Notes: generated by a model from the letters alone, not told the origin. Shown: positions 1 through 5,896, counted from the first letter of the stretch. The stretch is 6,792 nt of DNA from CAZKMM01 sp964553915 (GCA_964553915.1 CAZKMM010000126.1:1-6792); one strand, 5' to 3'. Translations and numbers: made by a program.

Positions 1-1006
1 GGGCAAAACCAGCTCCGCTCAGGCTTGCCAGAGTGTTTGCCAGCTCCTTGGCAACTGCATTCTTGCAGTAATAAACATGGATAATTCCCTTTTCTCCGGT
101 CTCCACATCCAGAAGAGAAATAATCCTTTTGGCTTCTTTTAAGGTGGGTCGGTCTGCAATGAGAATCAGGGAATTGAGCCGGGCTTCAGGAATAATCTTA
201 ATCCCCGGAGCAGTTCCCACCGCGGAAACCGAAGGAGAGGGTTTGGTTTTTGACCTGATATAGCGGACCTGAGCCGGGCTTTTAGGAGCAGTAGCGGTTT
301 CCTGGAAAATCTGGGTCAGGGTGCCGGCAAGCTCACTGGCAGAGGCATATTTTAAGGGCACAATCTCCATCTCCGGCTCCAGGCTGGGAACATCCAGAGC
401 TTTCAGCACCTTTAAAATCCGCTCAATATTTAAAGCGGTATCCACCACAATCAGAGTGTTGGTGGGCTGATAAGGGATTACACTGGCTCCCTCCTTGCTC
501 AAAAGCGGTTGCACCAGATTGCTTGCCTGCTGAACCTCCAGATAATCCAAAGGGATAAACCTGGTAATAAAATTCTCATCCGGACGGGGAAGCTTTTGCT
601 TGGGAAGATAAATCGGAATATTAGACCGAACCGCTTCACTGAGCGGAACAATCCGATACAGATTATCTATGCTGGTTTGAACCATCTGATACCCGTTCAA
701 ATTCAAAATTGCCTGAAAAATATTTAGCGCCTGGTCCTTGGGAATCCGGGCAGGAGAAATAATGGTAATCTTTCCCTTGGGAATCTCCTCCAGAATAAAA
801 TTCTTGCCGGTCAATTCAGAAAAAGTCTTGATTATCTGCTCCAGCTCCACATCATTGAAATTGATGGTAAAGCTCTTTTCATTTTCTTCAATCAGCTTTT
901 CCTGCCCGGCGGTGGAGCCAGAAACTGGAGCTGATTCCTGTGCCCGAACCGAAAAAACCGCCAGCAAAATCCCGAAAAGAAAAATCCCAACCTGGCTTTT
1001 TATCAT
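1..1006 (-). CDS. gspD: Type II secretion system secretin GspD, N-terminal part (runs off left edge)
   Basis: This is the N-terminal 335 residues of a T2SS secretin, the outer-membrane channel through which folded periplasmic proteins leave the cell. I translated it by hand from ATG at 1006 with no internal stop; the frame is open at the window edge. Residues 1-22 form a signal peptide: Lys near the start, hydrophobic core GIFLFGILLAVF, likely cleavage after VRA. An N0 domain follows at about 45-121 (FTINFNDVELEQIIKTFSE, then GKNFILEEIPKGKITIISP). N1 lies at about 145-205 (NTLIVVDTALNIERILKVL) and N2 at about 212-302 (EIVPLKYASASELAGTL, RLNSLILIADRP). N3 begins near 306. N2 carries a Pro/Ser/Thr/Lys-rich insertion at about 236-268. 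The C-terminal secretin barrel is outside the window. An AAAGGGGG ribosome site at 1013-1020 overlaps the gspC stop, which suggests translational coupling. Family assignment is firm. Confidence 0.93.
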   Translation of the reverse strand, partial: MIKSQVGIFLFGILLAVFSVRAQESAPVSGSTAGQEKLIEENEKSFTINFNDVELEQIIKTFSELTGKNFILEEIPKGKITIISPARIPKDQALNIFQAILNLNGYQMVQTSIDNLYRIVPLSEAVRSNIPIYLPKQKLPRPDENFITRFIPLDYLEVQQASNLVQPLLSKEGASVIPYQPTNTLIVVDTALNIERILKVLKALDVPSLEPEMEIVPLKYASASELAGTLTQIFQETATAPKSPAQVRYIRSKTKPSPSVSAVGTAPGIKIIPEARLNSLILIADRPTLKEAKRIISLLDVETGEKGIIHVYYCKNAVAKELANTLASLSGAGFA

Positions 1007-1018
1007 TTCAATCCCCCT

Positions 1019-1987
1019 TTATTCCACAATCTCATAGCTTAAAGTCATCTCTCTTGTGCCCCGTTTCACCTCAATTTCAAATTCCCGCTCAAACCGGAGC
1101 TGGCGAAGAAGCTCAAAACCCCGCTCTATGCTGTCCATCTCCACTCCGTTGATTTTTTGAATTACATCTCCGTTTCTCAAGCCCAGCTTTTCAAAAACAC
1201 TTCCTGGCTTGATGCGAAAAATCCGAAAGCCATTTATGGTCCGTTCCTCGCCCTCGCCAGTAAAATTGGGCACCATCCGAGCCTGGGTGACAATATCATT
1301 GAGATTGCCCAGCGCCTCCTCAATCGCAGATTTTTCAATCCGATAATAAGTTTCGCTAACCCGCTGAATCCGATTGTCAATTCCCAGTGCCTTTCTATAG
1401 CTGGCAAGTTTTTTTGTCCGCTCCTCCGGGCTCATCCGGGCATAAGGGCTCACATAGCGAGGTCGTTTTTTGGGTCTGGTTTCTTTTTCAAACTCAAACA
1501 AAAGCTCTTCTTTTTTCCCATTATTCCAGACTAAAATCACCTTCTTCTCCAATATCTCAGCGATTTTTACTCCGGGAGCAAGTTTATCTCCCTTTTTGTA
1601 AACATCTGCTTTTTTCTCATCAGCCAGGAAAATGGTTGCCCGGTTCCAGTCCGAATCCGAAGCAAAATAAACAATGCCCGTGAGAGTAGCATTTAACTGG
1701 GTCGGTGGTATCTCCTCCTCTTCCCCCTCCTCTGAGAAGAACTCCTCGCGCTTCTCTTCGGTGCCAAAAAGGTTCTTATCCAGAATTCTGCCCGGGGAAG
1801 GATGATAATTGAAACCAGAACTGGCAGGAGAAAAGGACAAATCAAATTCCTTTCCACCCCCGGGAAGCAAAAACTTTTTTTCCAGCTGAAAATTCACCAG
1901 CCCCCCAGCAAAATAAGCCAGCCAGAAAAGTAAAAATAAATTAATCACCCAGATATAGCGTTCTATAACCTTTAAAACCTTGAGCAT
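1019..1987 (-). CDS. gspC: Type II secretion system inner-membrane protein GspC with C-terminal PDZ domain
   Basis: This 322-aa protein has the full GspC architecture. A short cytoplasmic start is followed by one membrane helix at about 12-31. A linker contains the GspC-type motif ILDKNLFG (68-75), and a Glu-rich stretch follows at 77-93. The homology-region (HR) beta domain spans about 97-167 (NATLTGIVYF, ATIFLADEKKADVYKKGDKL). A Lys/Arg/Pro-rich linker leads to a PDZ domain at about 250-318 (FRIFRIKPGSVFEKLGLRNG, DVIQKINGVEM). In characterised systems the HR domain binds N0 of GspD, and the PDZ helps connect substrate or secretin to the inner-membrane platform. The immediate downstream neighbour is gspD, 12 nt away, which is the canonical order. 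The ATG at 1987 lies about 30 nt after a predicted transcription start. There is almost no Shine-Dalgarno sequence before it (CGGTTAAAAG), so initiation may be weak or depend on other signals. Confidence 0.92.
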   Translation of the reverse strand: MLKVLKVIERYIWVINLFLLFWLAYFAGGLVNFQLEKKFLLPGGGKEFDLSFSPASSGFNYHPSPGRILDKNLFGTEEKREEFFSEEGEEEEIPPTQLNATLTGIVYFASDSDWNRATIFLADEKKADVYKKGDKLAPGVKIAEILEKKVILVWNNGKKEELLFEFEKETRPKKRPRYVSPYARMSPEERTKKLASYRKALGIDNRIQRVSETYYRIEKSAIEEALGNLNDIVTQARMVPNFTGEGEERTINGFRIFRIKPGSVFEKLGLRNGDVIQKINGVEMDSIERGFELLRQLRFEREFEIEVKRGTREMTLSYEIVE

Positions 1988-2002
1988 CTTTTAACCGATT
2001 TT

Positions 2003-2015
2003 AAGTAATTTACTT
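2003..2015. promoter_or_regulatory. 13-bp palindrome at the gsp transcription start: candidate operator
   Basis: AAGTAA-T-TTACTT is a perfect inverted repeat around one central base. It covers about +1 to +13 of the predicted gsp transcript, a usual place for a repressor site. The adjacent XRE-family gene supplies a plausible ligand. The region is AT-rich, so chance symmetry cannot be excluded. Confidence 0.35.
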
Positions 2016-2022
2016 TATTTTT

Positions 2023-2051
2023 ATTAAATCTTCTTTTCTCCGGTTTGTCAA
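2023..2051 (-). promoter_or_regulatory. Sigma70-type promoter for the gspC-gspD operon
   Basis: On the minus strand a perfect -35 box TTGACA (2051-2046) is followed by a 17-nt spacer and a -10 box TTTAAT (2028-2023, 5 of 6 consensus). Transcription should start near 2016, giving a leader of about 30 nt before gspC. This is the closest consensus match in the window. The secretion operon is therefore probably well expressed unless repressed. Confidence 0.75.
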
Positions 2052-2115
2052 GTCTTTTTTCTGCTAATCCTTATAAAACTGTTTTTTTCTTTTTTGATAA
2101 GATTTTTCTTGACAA
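2045..2115. repeat. 8-bp inverted repeat formed by the two divergent -35 regions
   Basis: TTGTCAAG (2045-2052) and CTTGACAA (2108-2115) are exact reverse complements separated by 55 nt. Each contains the perfect TTGACA -35 box of one divergent promoter, plus one matching flanking base on each side. Part of the symmetry follows simply from both promoters having consensus -35 boxes. The two extra matched bases and the geometry leave open a shared operator or looping site for the divergent regulator. Confidence 0.4.
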
Positions 2116-2137
2116 GGTTCCAAAATTCTGTTAAAAA
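2109..2137 (+). promoter_or_regulatory. Sigma70-type promoter for the XRE-family regulator
   Basis: A perfect TTGACA (2109-2114) is followed by a 17-nt spacer and TAAAAA (2132-2137), a 4 of 6 match to the -10 consensus. The predicted start is near 2144, about 37 nt before the ATG. An imperfect palindrome AACTT-aata-AAGTT (2136-2149) covers this start point, mirroring the palindrome at the gsp start. This suggests possible autoregulation. Confidence 0.6.
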
Positions 2138-2180
2138 CTTAATAAAGTTGCTTAATTAAATTTTAAGGGAGGCATCCATT

Positions 2181-2627
2181 ATGTCAGAATTCGGAGAATT
2201 CTTAAAAAAACAAAGAAAAAAGAAAAAGCTCACCCAGGAAGACCTGGCTCAGAAGCTAAATGTTTCCAATACTTATATTCATCAGCTTGAGACCGGCAAA
2301 ATTGATGCTCCTAATTATCAGCGCTGTGAGCAGTTGGCAGAGGCACTGGGAATAGGGATTGAGGAGCTATGGAGTCGGGCAAGGCGGGAAAGGCTGGAAA
2401 AATATGCGGAGCGGGCCGGGGTGAGTCTGGAGGAGCTTTTTCAGGAGCTGGGAGCAGAGGTGGACGGAATAGAGCTTACCCCCTCAGAGCGGAGTTTAGT
2501 CCGGCTTTACCGGAAACTGGATACTCAAACCCGCAGGGAATTTGATGGATTGATTGCAATGCTTTTCCGCCATTATCCGGAGCCAGAGGTGCAAAAGGAG
2601 CTTGAGAAATATCTAAATTCTGCCTGA
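2181..2627 (+). CDS. XRE (Cro/C1)-family HTH transcriptional regulator
   Basis: This 148-aa cytoplasmic DNA-binding protein carries an HTH_3/XRE domain at residues 6-61: FLKKQRKKKKLTQEDLAQKL, then NVSNTYIHQLETGK with the recognition helix, then QLAEALGI. Residues 62-98 are charged and helical (RARRERLEKYAERAG, VSLEELFQEL). The C-terminal part at 99-148 (LTPSERSLVRLYRKLD) resembles helical extensions of other XRE regulators that mediate dimerisation. No ligand-binding or peptidase domain is visible. A strong ribosome site AAGGGAGG (2165-2172) sits 8 nt before the ATG. The gene is divergent from gspC, with predicted promoters back to back, so control of the secretion operon and of itself is the natural inference, not a demonstrated fact. 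Its stop lies one base from the grpE stop on the other strand. Confidence 0.88.
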   Translation: MSEFGEFLKKQRKKKKLTQEDLAQKLNVSNTYIHQLETGKIDAPNYQRCEQLAEALGIGIEELWSRARRERLEKYAERAGVSLEELFQELGAEVDGIELTPSERSLVRLYRKLDTQTRREFDGLIAMLFRHYPEPEVQKELEKYLNSA

Positions 2628-2628
2628 A

Positions 2629-3231
2629 TTATCCTGCCGGGTCTTCAGCTTCTTTTCTTTCTTTTGCCACGATTACTTTTGCTGGTTTGAGCAGTTTGCC
2701 CTGTCGGGTAAATCCCGGCTCATACTCATAAATGATGGTGCCGGGCTCGTGCTCTTGGGAGTGATGGATTCCCACCGCCTCGTGAACTTCGGGGTTGAAT
2801 TTCTCTCCCAGGCTGGGAATCCTTTCTACCTGATGCTTTTCCAAGATTTTCTCTGTTTCCCGTCTCACCAGCTCCAGACCCTCCAGAACCGAAGGAGCTA
2901 TATTTTGCTCCCGGGCAGATTGTATGGCACGGTCAAGCAGTTCCAGAATTTTAAATAAGTCTAAAAGCACCTCTTCCTTTCCTTTTTCCATCATTTCTTT
3001 TCGCTCTTTTTCCACATTCCGCCTGTAATTCTCAAAATCTGCCCGGAGATAAAGATAGCGTTTTTCTTCCTCCAGCAGTTTTTTTGCCAGCTCCTCTTTG
3101 CTCAAATTCAGGAGCTGAGCCAAAACCTTCTCTTCCTGCTCAGAAAGACCGGGAGCAGAGGTGTTATTATCTTTTTGCTGATTCTCCTTTTCCTGCTCAG
3201 GGCTTTCTGAATTTATGTTCAGGCGAATCAT
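2629..3231 (-). CDS. grpE: GrpE nucleotide-exchange factor of the DnaK chaperone
   Basis: GrpE is a dimeric cytoplasmic cochaperone that releases ADP from DnaK. This 200-aa protein has the usual layout. Residues 1-35 are a disordered, Glu/Gln/Asn-rich tail. A long coiled-coil helix follows at about 36-105 (EEEKRYLYLRADFENYRRNV is typical), then a short helical bundle at about 108-135. The beta-wing at about 137-192 carries the family signature (FNPEVHEAVG, IIYEYEPGF, LLKPAKVIVAK). The ATG at 3231 is preceded by a very strong AAGGAGGAGGAAG ribosome site (3232-3244) that overlaps the dnaJ stop. The two genes are 11 nt apart and probably translationally coupled. The gene converges on the XRE regulator with one base between stop codons, so no terminator fits between them. 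Confidence 0.95.
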   Translation of the reverse strand: MIRLNINSESPEQEKENQQKDNNTSAPGLSEQEEKVLAQLLNLSKEELAKKLLEEEKRYLYLRADFENYRRNVEKERKEMMEKGKEEVLLDLFKILELLDRAIQSAREQNIAPSVLEGLELVRRETEKILEKHQVERIPSLGEKFNPEVHEAVGIHHSQEHEPGTIIYEYEPGFTRQGKLLKPAKVIVAKERKEAEDPAG

Positions 3232-3242
3232 CTTCCTCCTCC

Positions 3243-4379
3243 TTAAAATTTACCTCTTCTCGGGTCTTGGGGATTCAACTTTGCCAGTTCTTCTAAAAGC
3301 TTTTTGCTTTTTTCATCCAGCCTGCTGGGTGGAACAATTTGAATATGAACATACTGGTCTCCTCTTTTGCCGGTTTTGGGGTCCGGAGCCCCTTTTCCTT
3401 TCAGACGCAGGAGCTGACCGCTTTTGGTTGCCGGGGGAACCTTGAGCCGGGCTTTGCCATCTATGGTTGGAACCTCAATGGTTGCTCCCAGCCCTGCCTC
3501 CCAGAAGGTAATGGGCACATCTATATGAATATCGTTTCCTTCTCTGCGGAAATAAGGGTGAGGACGAACCTTGATTTTCAAATAAAGGTCTCCACCGACC
3601 GCCTTGTTGGGAATTCTCAATCTTCCCCCATCTCTCACTCCCGGCGGAATCCGAACTGTGATGGTTTCCAAGCGGTTCTCGGTTCCGGTTCCACCACAGC
3701 GGGAGCAGGGCTCACCCTCCAGCCTGCCGGTTCCCTGACAAACCGGACAAACCACCATCACATCAAAAGGAGCATTAACTGCCTTTTTCTTTCCCACTCC
3801 CTGACAGGCAGGGCAGGTTTGCGACCGACCAGTGGAAACTTTACCCCTGCCTCCGCAGACAGAGCATTTTACTGGAAGATAAAGCTGAAAGGTTTTAGTG
3901 CCCCCCTTCATTGCCTCCATAAAATCAATTTCCAGCTCTGCCTCTATATTCTGGGGGGAAGGGGTAAAATCCGGCTCCGGAGAAAAATCGCTGAATCCGA
4001 AAAGGTCGCTGAACAAATCCCCGATTCCACTGAACCGGCTCTTTCTCCTCTTTTTCTTTCTGCTAAATCCCGAGAAAAGGTCGGTCAGGTCAAAATCAAA
4101 TCCCGGCGAATTATAGGTATAATACTGGTATCCTCCGGGCGAGCCTGCTCCTGCAGAGGAGCCGACAAATCCAAATTTATCATATTGAGCCCGTTTTTCC
4201 GGGTCACTCAAAACCTGATACGCCTCATTGATTTCCTTAAACTTCTCCTCTGCCTCCTTGTTGCCCGGATTTCTATCCGGATGATACTTCTGTGCCAGCC
4301 GACGATACGCCTTCTTAATCTCATCTAGGCTGGCGTTCCGGCTTACTCCCAGAATTTCGTAATAATCTTTTTTGGGCAT
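3243..4379 (-). CDS. dnaJ: Chaperone DnaJ (type I Hsp40)
   Basis: DnaJ delivers unfolded clients to DnaK and stimulates its ATPase. This 378-aa protein is complete. The J domain spans about 4-70, with the essential HPD at 33-35. A linker at about 71-140 replaces a plain Gly/Phe region. The zinc region holds all four CxxCxGxG repeats: C172/C175, C189/C192, C211/C214 and C225/C228, making two zinc sites. The C-terminal substrate domains run from about 232 to 353 and include IPPGVRDGGRLRI, VRPHPYFRREGNDIHIDVPI and LRLKGKGAPD. The linker is odd: a basic run RKKKRRKSR (107-115) lies between DLF/GF-type segments (FDLTDLFSGF and GDLFSDLFGF). The ATG at 4379 has a GAGGAAG ribosome site (4384-4390) and its own promoter. 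The order here is dnaJ then grpE, without dnaK or hrcA in the window. Confidence 0.96.
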   Translation of the reverse strand: MPKKDYYEILGVSRNASLDEIKKAYRRLAQKYHPDRNPGNKEAEEKFKEINEAYQVLSDPEKRAQYDKFGFVGSSAGAGSPGGYQYYTYNSPGFDFDLTDLFSGFSRKKKRRKSRFSGIGDLFSDLFGFSDFSPEPDFTPSPQNIEAELEIDFMEAMKGGTKTFQLYLPVKCSVCGGRGKVSTGRSQTCPACQGVGKKKAVNAPFDVMVVCPVCQGTGRLEGEPCSRCGGTGTENRLETITVRIPPGVRDGGRLRIPNKAVGGDLYLKIKVRPHPYFRREGNDIHIDVPITFWEAGLGATIEVPTIDGKARLKVPPATKSGQLLRLKGKGAPDPKTGKRGDQYVHIQIVPPSRLDEKSKKLLEELAKLNPQDPRRGKF

Positions 4380-4410
4380 AGCACTTCCTCAAAAAAATTT
4401 TTCCGCTAAA

Positions 4411-4439
4411 AATGTAATCATCTTCTTTAAAATCGTCAA
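4411..4439 (-). promoter_or_regulatory. Sigma70-type promoter for dnaJ-grpE in the def-dnaJ gap
   Basis: On the minus strand TTGACG (4439-4434, 5 of 6) is followed by a 17-nt spacer and TACATT (4416-4411, 4 of 6). The start would be near 4404, leaving about 25 nt before dnaJ. The 88-nt gap after def shows no terminator-like hairpin, so read-through from def is also possible. A canonical CIRCE operator or a sigma32-type promoter is not visible. Confidence 0.55.
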
Positions 4440-4467
4440 TAAAAAGAATTTATTTTGTTTTTTGGGG

Positions 4468-4974
4468 TCAGAAGCGCCTCAGGAGCTTTTTTCTTTTTCG
4501 CAGGTAAAGCTCCCGCTGAATTGGGCTGGCATAATCCAGAATCAGGCGGGCATCCAGATGGTCAAGCTCGTGCTGAATTACCCGGGCTAAAAGCCCTTCA
4601 GCTTCCAGCTCAACTTCCTCTCCCTTTAAGTTCCTTGCCCGAACCCTGATTTTATAAGCCCGGGGAACTTTCTGGCGGAAATCCGGCACACTTAAACAGC
4701 CCTCTTCCATCTTATCTTCACCCTCTGCCTGAACAATCTCCGGATTAATCAGCACCAGAAGATTTTTCGGCTTCTCCGGCGGAGAAATATCCACCACCGC
4801 AATTCTCTTCATCACTCCCACCTGATTTCCTGCCAGACCAATGCCCGGAGCACTATACATTGTCTCTGCCATATCTTTTGCCAGTTTTTCCAGTTCTGGA
4901 TTATAATCCCGAACCGGCTGAGCAATTTTCCGCAAAACCGGGTCTGGAACCTTAACTATTTCTAAAATTGCCAT
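4468..4974 (-). CDS. def: Peptide deformylase
   Basis: Def removes the formyl group from N-terminal formyl-methionine of nascent proteins in a metal-dependent reaction. The 168-aa length is typical. The three family motifs are present: motif 1 GIGLAGNQVG (44-53) with catalytic Gln51, motif 2 EGCLSVP (91-97) with metal ligand Cys93, and motif 3 QHELDHLDARL (134-144) with His135, Glu136 and His139. Two departures from the common consensus are visible: motif 1 has AG where AA is usual, and motif 3 has HLDA where HLxG is usual. All ligands and the catalytic Glu are intact, so activity is expected. The C-terminus is strongly basic (LYLRKRKKLLRRF). No Shine-Dalgarno sequence precedes ATG 4974; the nearest -10-like box suggests an almost leaderless transcript. 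dnaJ follows after 88 nt on the same strand. Confidence 0.95.
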   Translation of the reverse strand: MAILEIVKVPDPVLRKIAQPVRDYNPELEKLAKDMAETMYSAPGIGLAGNQVGVMKRIAVVDISPPEKPKNLLVLINPEIVQAEGEDKMEEGCLSVPDFRQKVPRAYKIRVRARNLKGEEVELEAEGLLARVIQHELDHLDARLILDYASPIQRELYLRKRKKLLRRF

Positions 4975-4982
4975 CTCATAAT

Positions 4983-5011
4983 AATTTAATATCTGAATAG
5001 TTTTTTAGCAA
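4983..5011 (-). promoter_or_regulatory. Possible def promoter giving a nearly leaderless mRNA
   Basis: On the minus strand TTGCTA (5011-5006, 4 of 6) is followed by a 17-nt spacer and TAAATT (4988-4983, 4 of 6). The start would be near 4976, only about two bases before the def ATG. That would explain the lack of a ribosome site there. The spacer between def and the methyltransferase is short and AT-rich, so alternative boxes are possible. No convincing rightward promoter was found in it. Confidence 0.35.
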
Positions 5012-5047
5012 GTGGCAAAAAGGAAAAAGCAAGGTAAAGTAGTAAAA

Positions 5048-5749
5048 ATGGCAAAAAGATGGGAAATTCTGGAGATGTTTGAAAAAATCTCGCCAGTCTA
5101 TGACCTTGCCAATCATCTCCTGAGTCTGGGGATGGATTTTTACTGGCGGAAAAAACTGGCAGAGAAAATCAAGCCCTATCAACCGGAGGCAATTTTAGAC
5201 CTTGCCTGCGGAACAATGGATTTAGGGATTACCTGCCAGAAAAAAATTCCTCAGGCAGAAATTTATTTCTCTGACTTCTCTTTGAAAATGATGGAGCTGG
5301 GAATAAAAAAATTGAGCAAAAAAGGACTGCTGGAAAAATCCAATCTGGTTTTATCCGATGCCCATCAGCTGGCTTTTTCTGAAGAAAGTTTTTCTGCTTT
5401 AGTGATTGCTTTTGGAGTGAGAAATTTTCCCGAACCGCAAGAGGCTCTTAAAGAAATGTATCGGGTGCTTTGCCCGGGTGGAATTCTGGGAATCCTGGAA
5501 TTTTCCCTGCCGAAAAATTTTCTCTTCCGAATCATTTATCAGTTCTATCTGGGCTGGCTTCTGCCCGCCATCGGATATTTATTAAGCGGGGAGCGGGCTT
5601 ATTATTATCTTCGGGACTCCATTAAAAATTTTCCTCCTCCCAAAGATTTTGAAAAAGAACTTGAACAAGCCGGCTTTGAGCTGAAAGCCTCCATCGGGCT
5701 AACTCAAGGGGTCTGCTGGCTTTATCTGGCAGAAAAGCCCAAAAAATAA
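5048..5749 (+). CDS. UbiE/MenG-family quinone C-methyltransferase
   Basis: This 233-aa class I SAM-dependent methyltransferase belongs to the UbiE/COQ5/MenG family, which methylates demethylmenaquinone or the ubiquinone precursor at the membrane surface. The family start is present (MFEKISPVYDLANHLLSLGM, residues 10-29). Motif I is ILDLACGTMDLG (49-60), where the usual GTGD is GTMD. The acidic motif II is SDFSLKMM (75-82), and DAHQLAF (104-110) contacts the SAM region. Family signatures FGVRNF (122-127) and YLRDSIKNFPPP (187-198) fix the assignment. Which quinone is made cannot be read from one gene. The start is ambiguous: ATG 5048 fits the family N-terminus, with a weak AAGG 13 nt upstream. 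An in-frame GTG at 5012 would add 12 basic residues that repeat MAKR, and it has no ribosome site. The gene diverges from def. Confidence 0.92.
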   Translation: MAKRWEILEMFEKISPVYDLANHLLSLGMDFYWRKKLAEKIKPYQPEAILDLACGTMDLGITCQKKIPQAEIYFSDFSLKMMELGIKKLSKKGLLEKSNLVLSDAHQLAFSEESFSALVIAFGVRNFPEPQEALKEMYRVLCPGGILGILEFSLPKNFLFRIIYQFYLGWLLPAIGYLLSGERAYYYLRDSIKNFPPPKDFEKELEQAGFELKASIGLTQGVCWLYLAEKPKK

Positions 5750-5827
5750 AAAGCTTTTATCCTTTCCTGCCAGCTTCCGTCCACCTTTAAAGCTCTTTTT
5801 AAATGATAAATTCCTTCTGCCAATCCC

Positions 5828-5861
5828 TTCTAATCTTCCAGCAAATTTTTTCAGATTAGAA
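5828..5861 (+). terminator. 9-bp inverted repeat downstream of the methyltransferase: weak terminator or operator
   Basis: TTCTAATCT (5828-5836) and AGATTAGAA (5853-5861) are perfect complements around a 16-nt loop. The sequence after it is T/A-rich (taatatttta) but not a clean T-run, and the stem is GC-poor. A Rho-independent terminator for the preceding gene is therefore only possible. The repeat also lies about 36 nt upstream of the next -35 box, where a regulator could bind. The rest of 5750-5827 holds only a long-loop imperfect AT-rich pairing (5748-5757 with 5789-5800) and nothing else I can support. Confidence 0.35.
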
Positions 5862-5896
5862 TAATATTTTATATGAAAATTTGCTTATATTTTACC

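Noticed and set aside
738..1152. Rightward open frames across the gspD start and gspC end
   Set aside because: Both oppose coding sequence with clear T2SS domains and read as shadow frames rich in Pro and Ser without any conserved motif.
3339..4328. Long rightward open frame (329 codons) opposite dnaJ
   Set aside because: It lies entirely antisense to dnaJ, whose domains are unmistakable. Its translation shows no domain, and it arises from the codon bias of the real gene.
4378..4409. Degenerate CIRCE-like element upstream of dnaJ (TTAGC ... GCTAT on the minus strand, overlapping the start codon)
   Set aside because: Only four to five bases per half-site match in the right orientation and the spacing exceeds nine bases; a true CIRCE (TTAGCACTC-N9-GAGTGCTAA) is highly conserved.
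4976..5182. 68-codon leftward frame overlapping the start of the methyltransferase
   Set aside because: It is antisense to a firmly assigned gene, has no ribosome site or recognisable domain, and ends next to the def start region.
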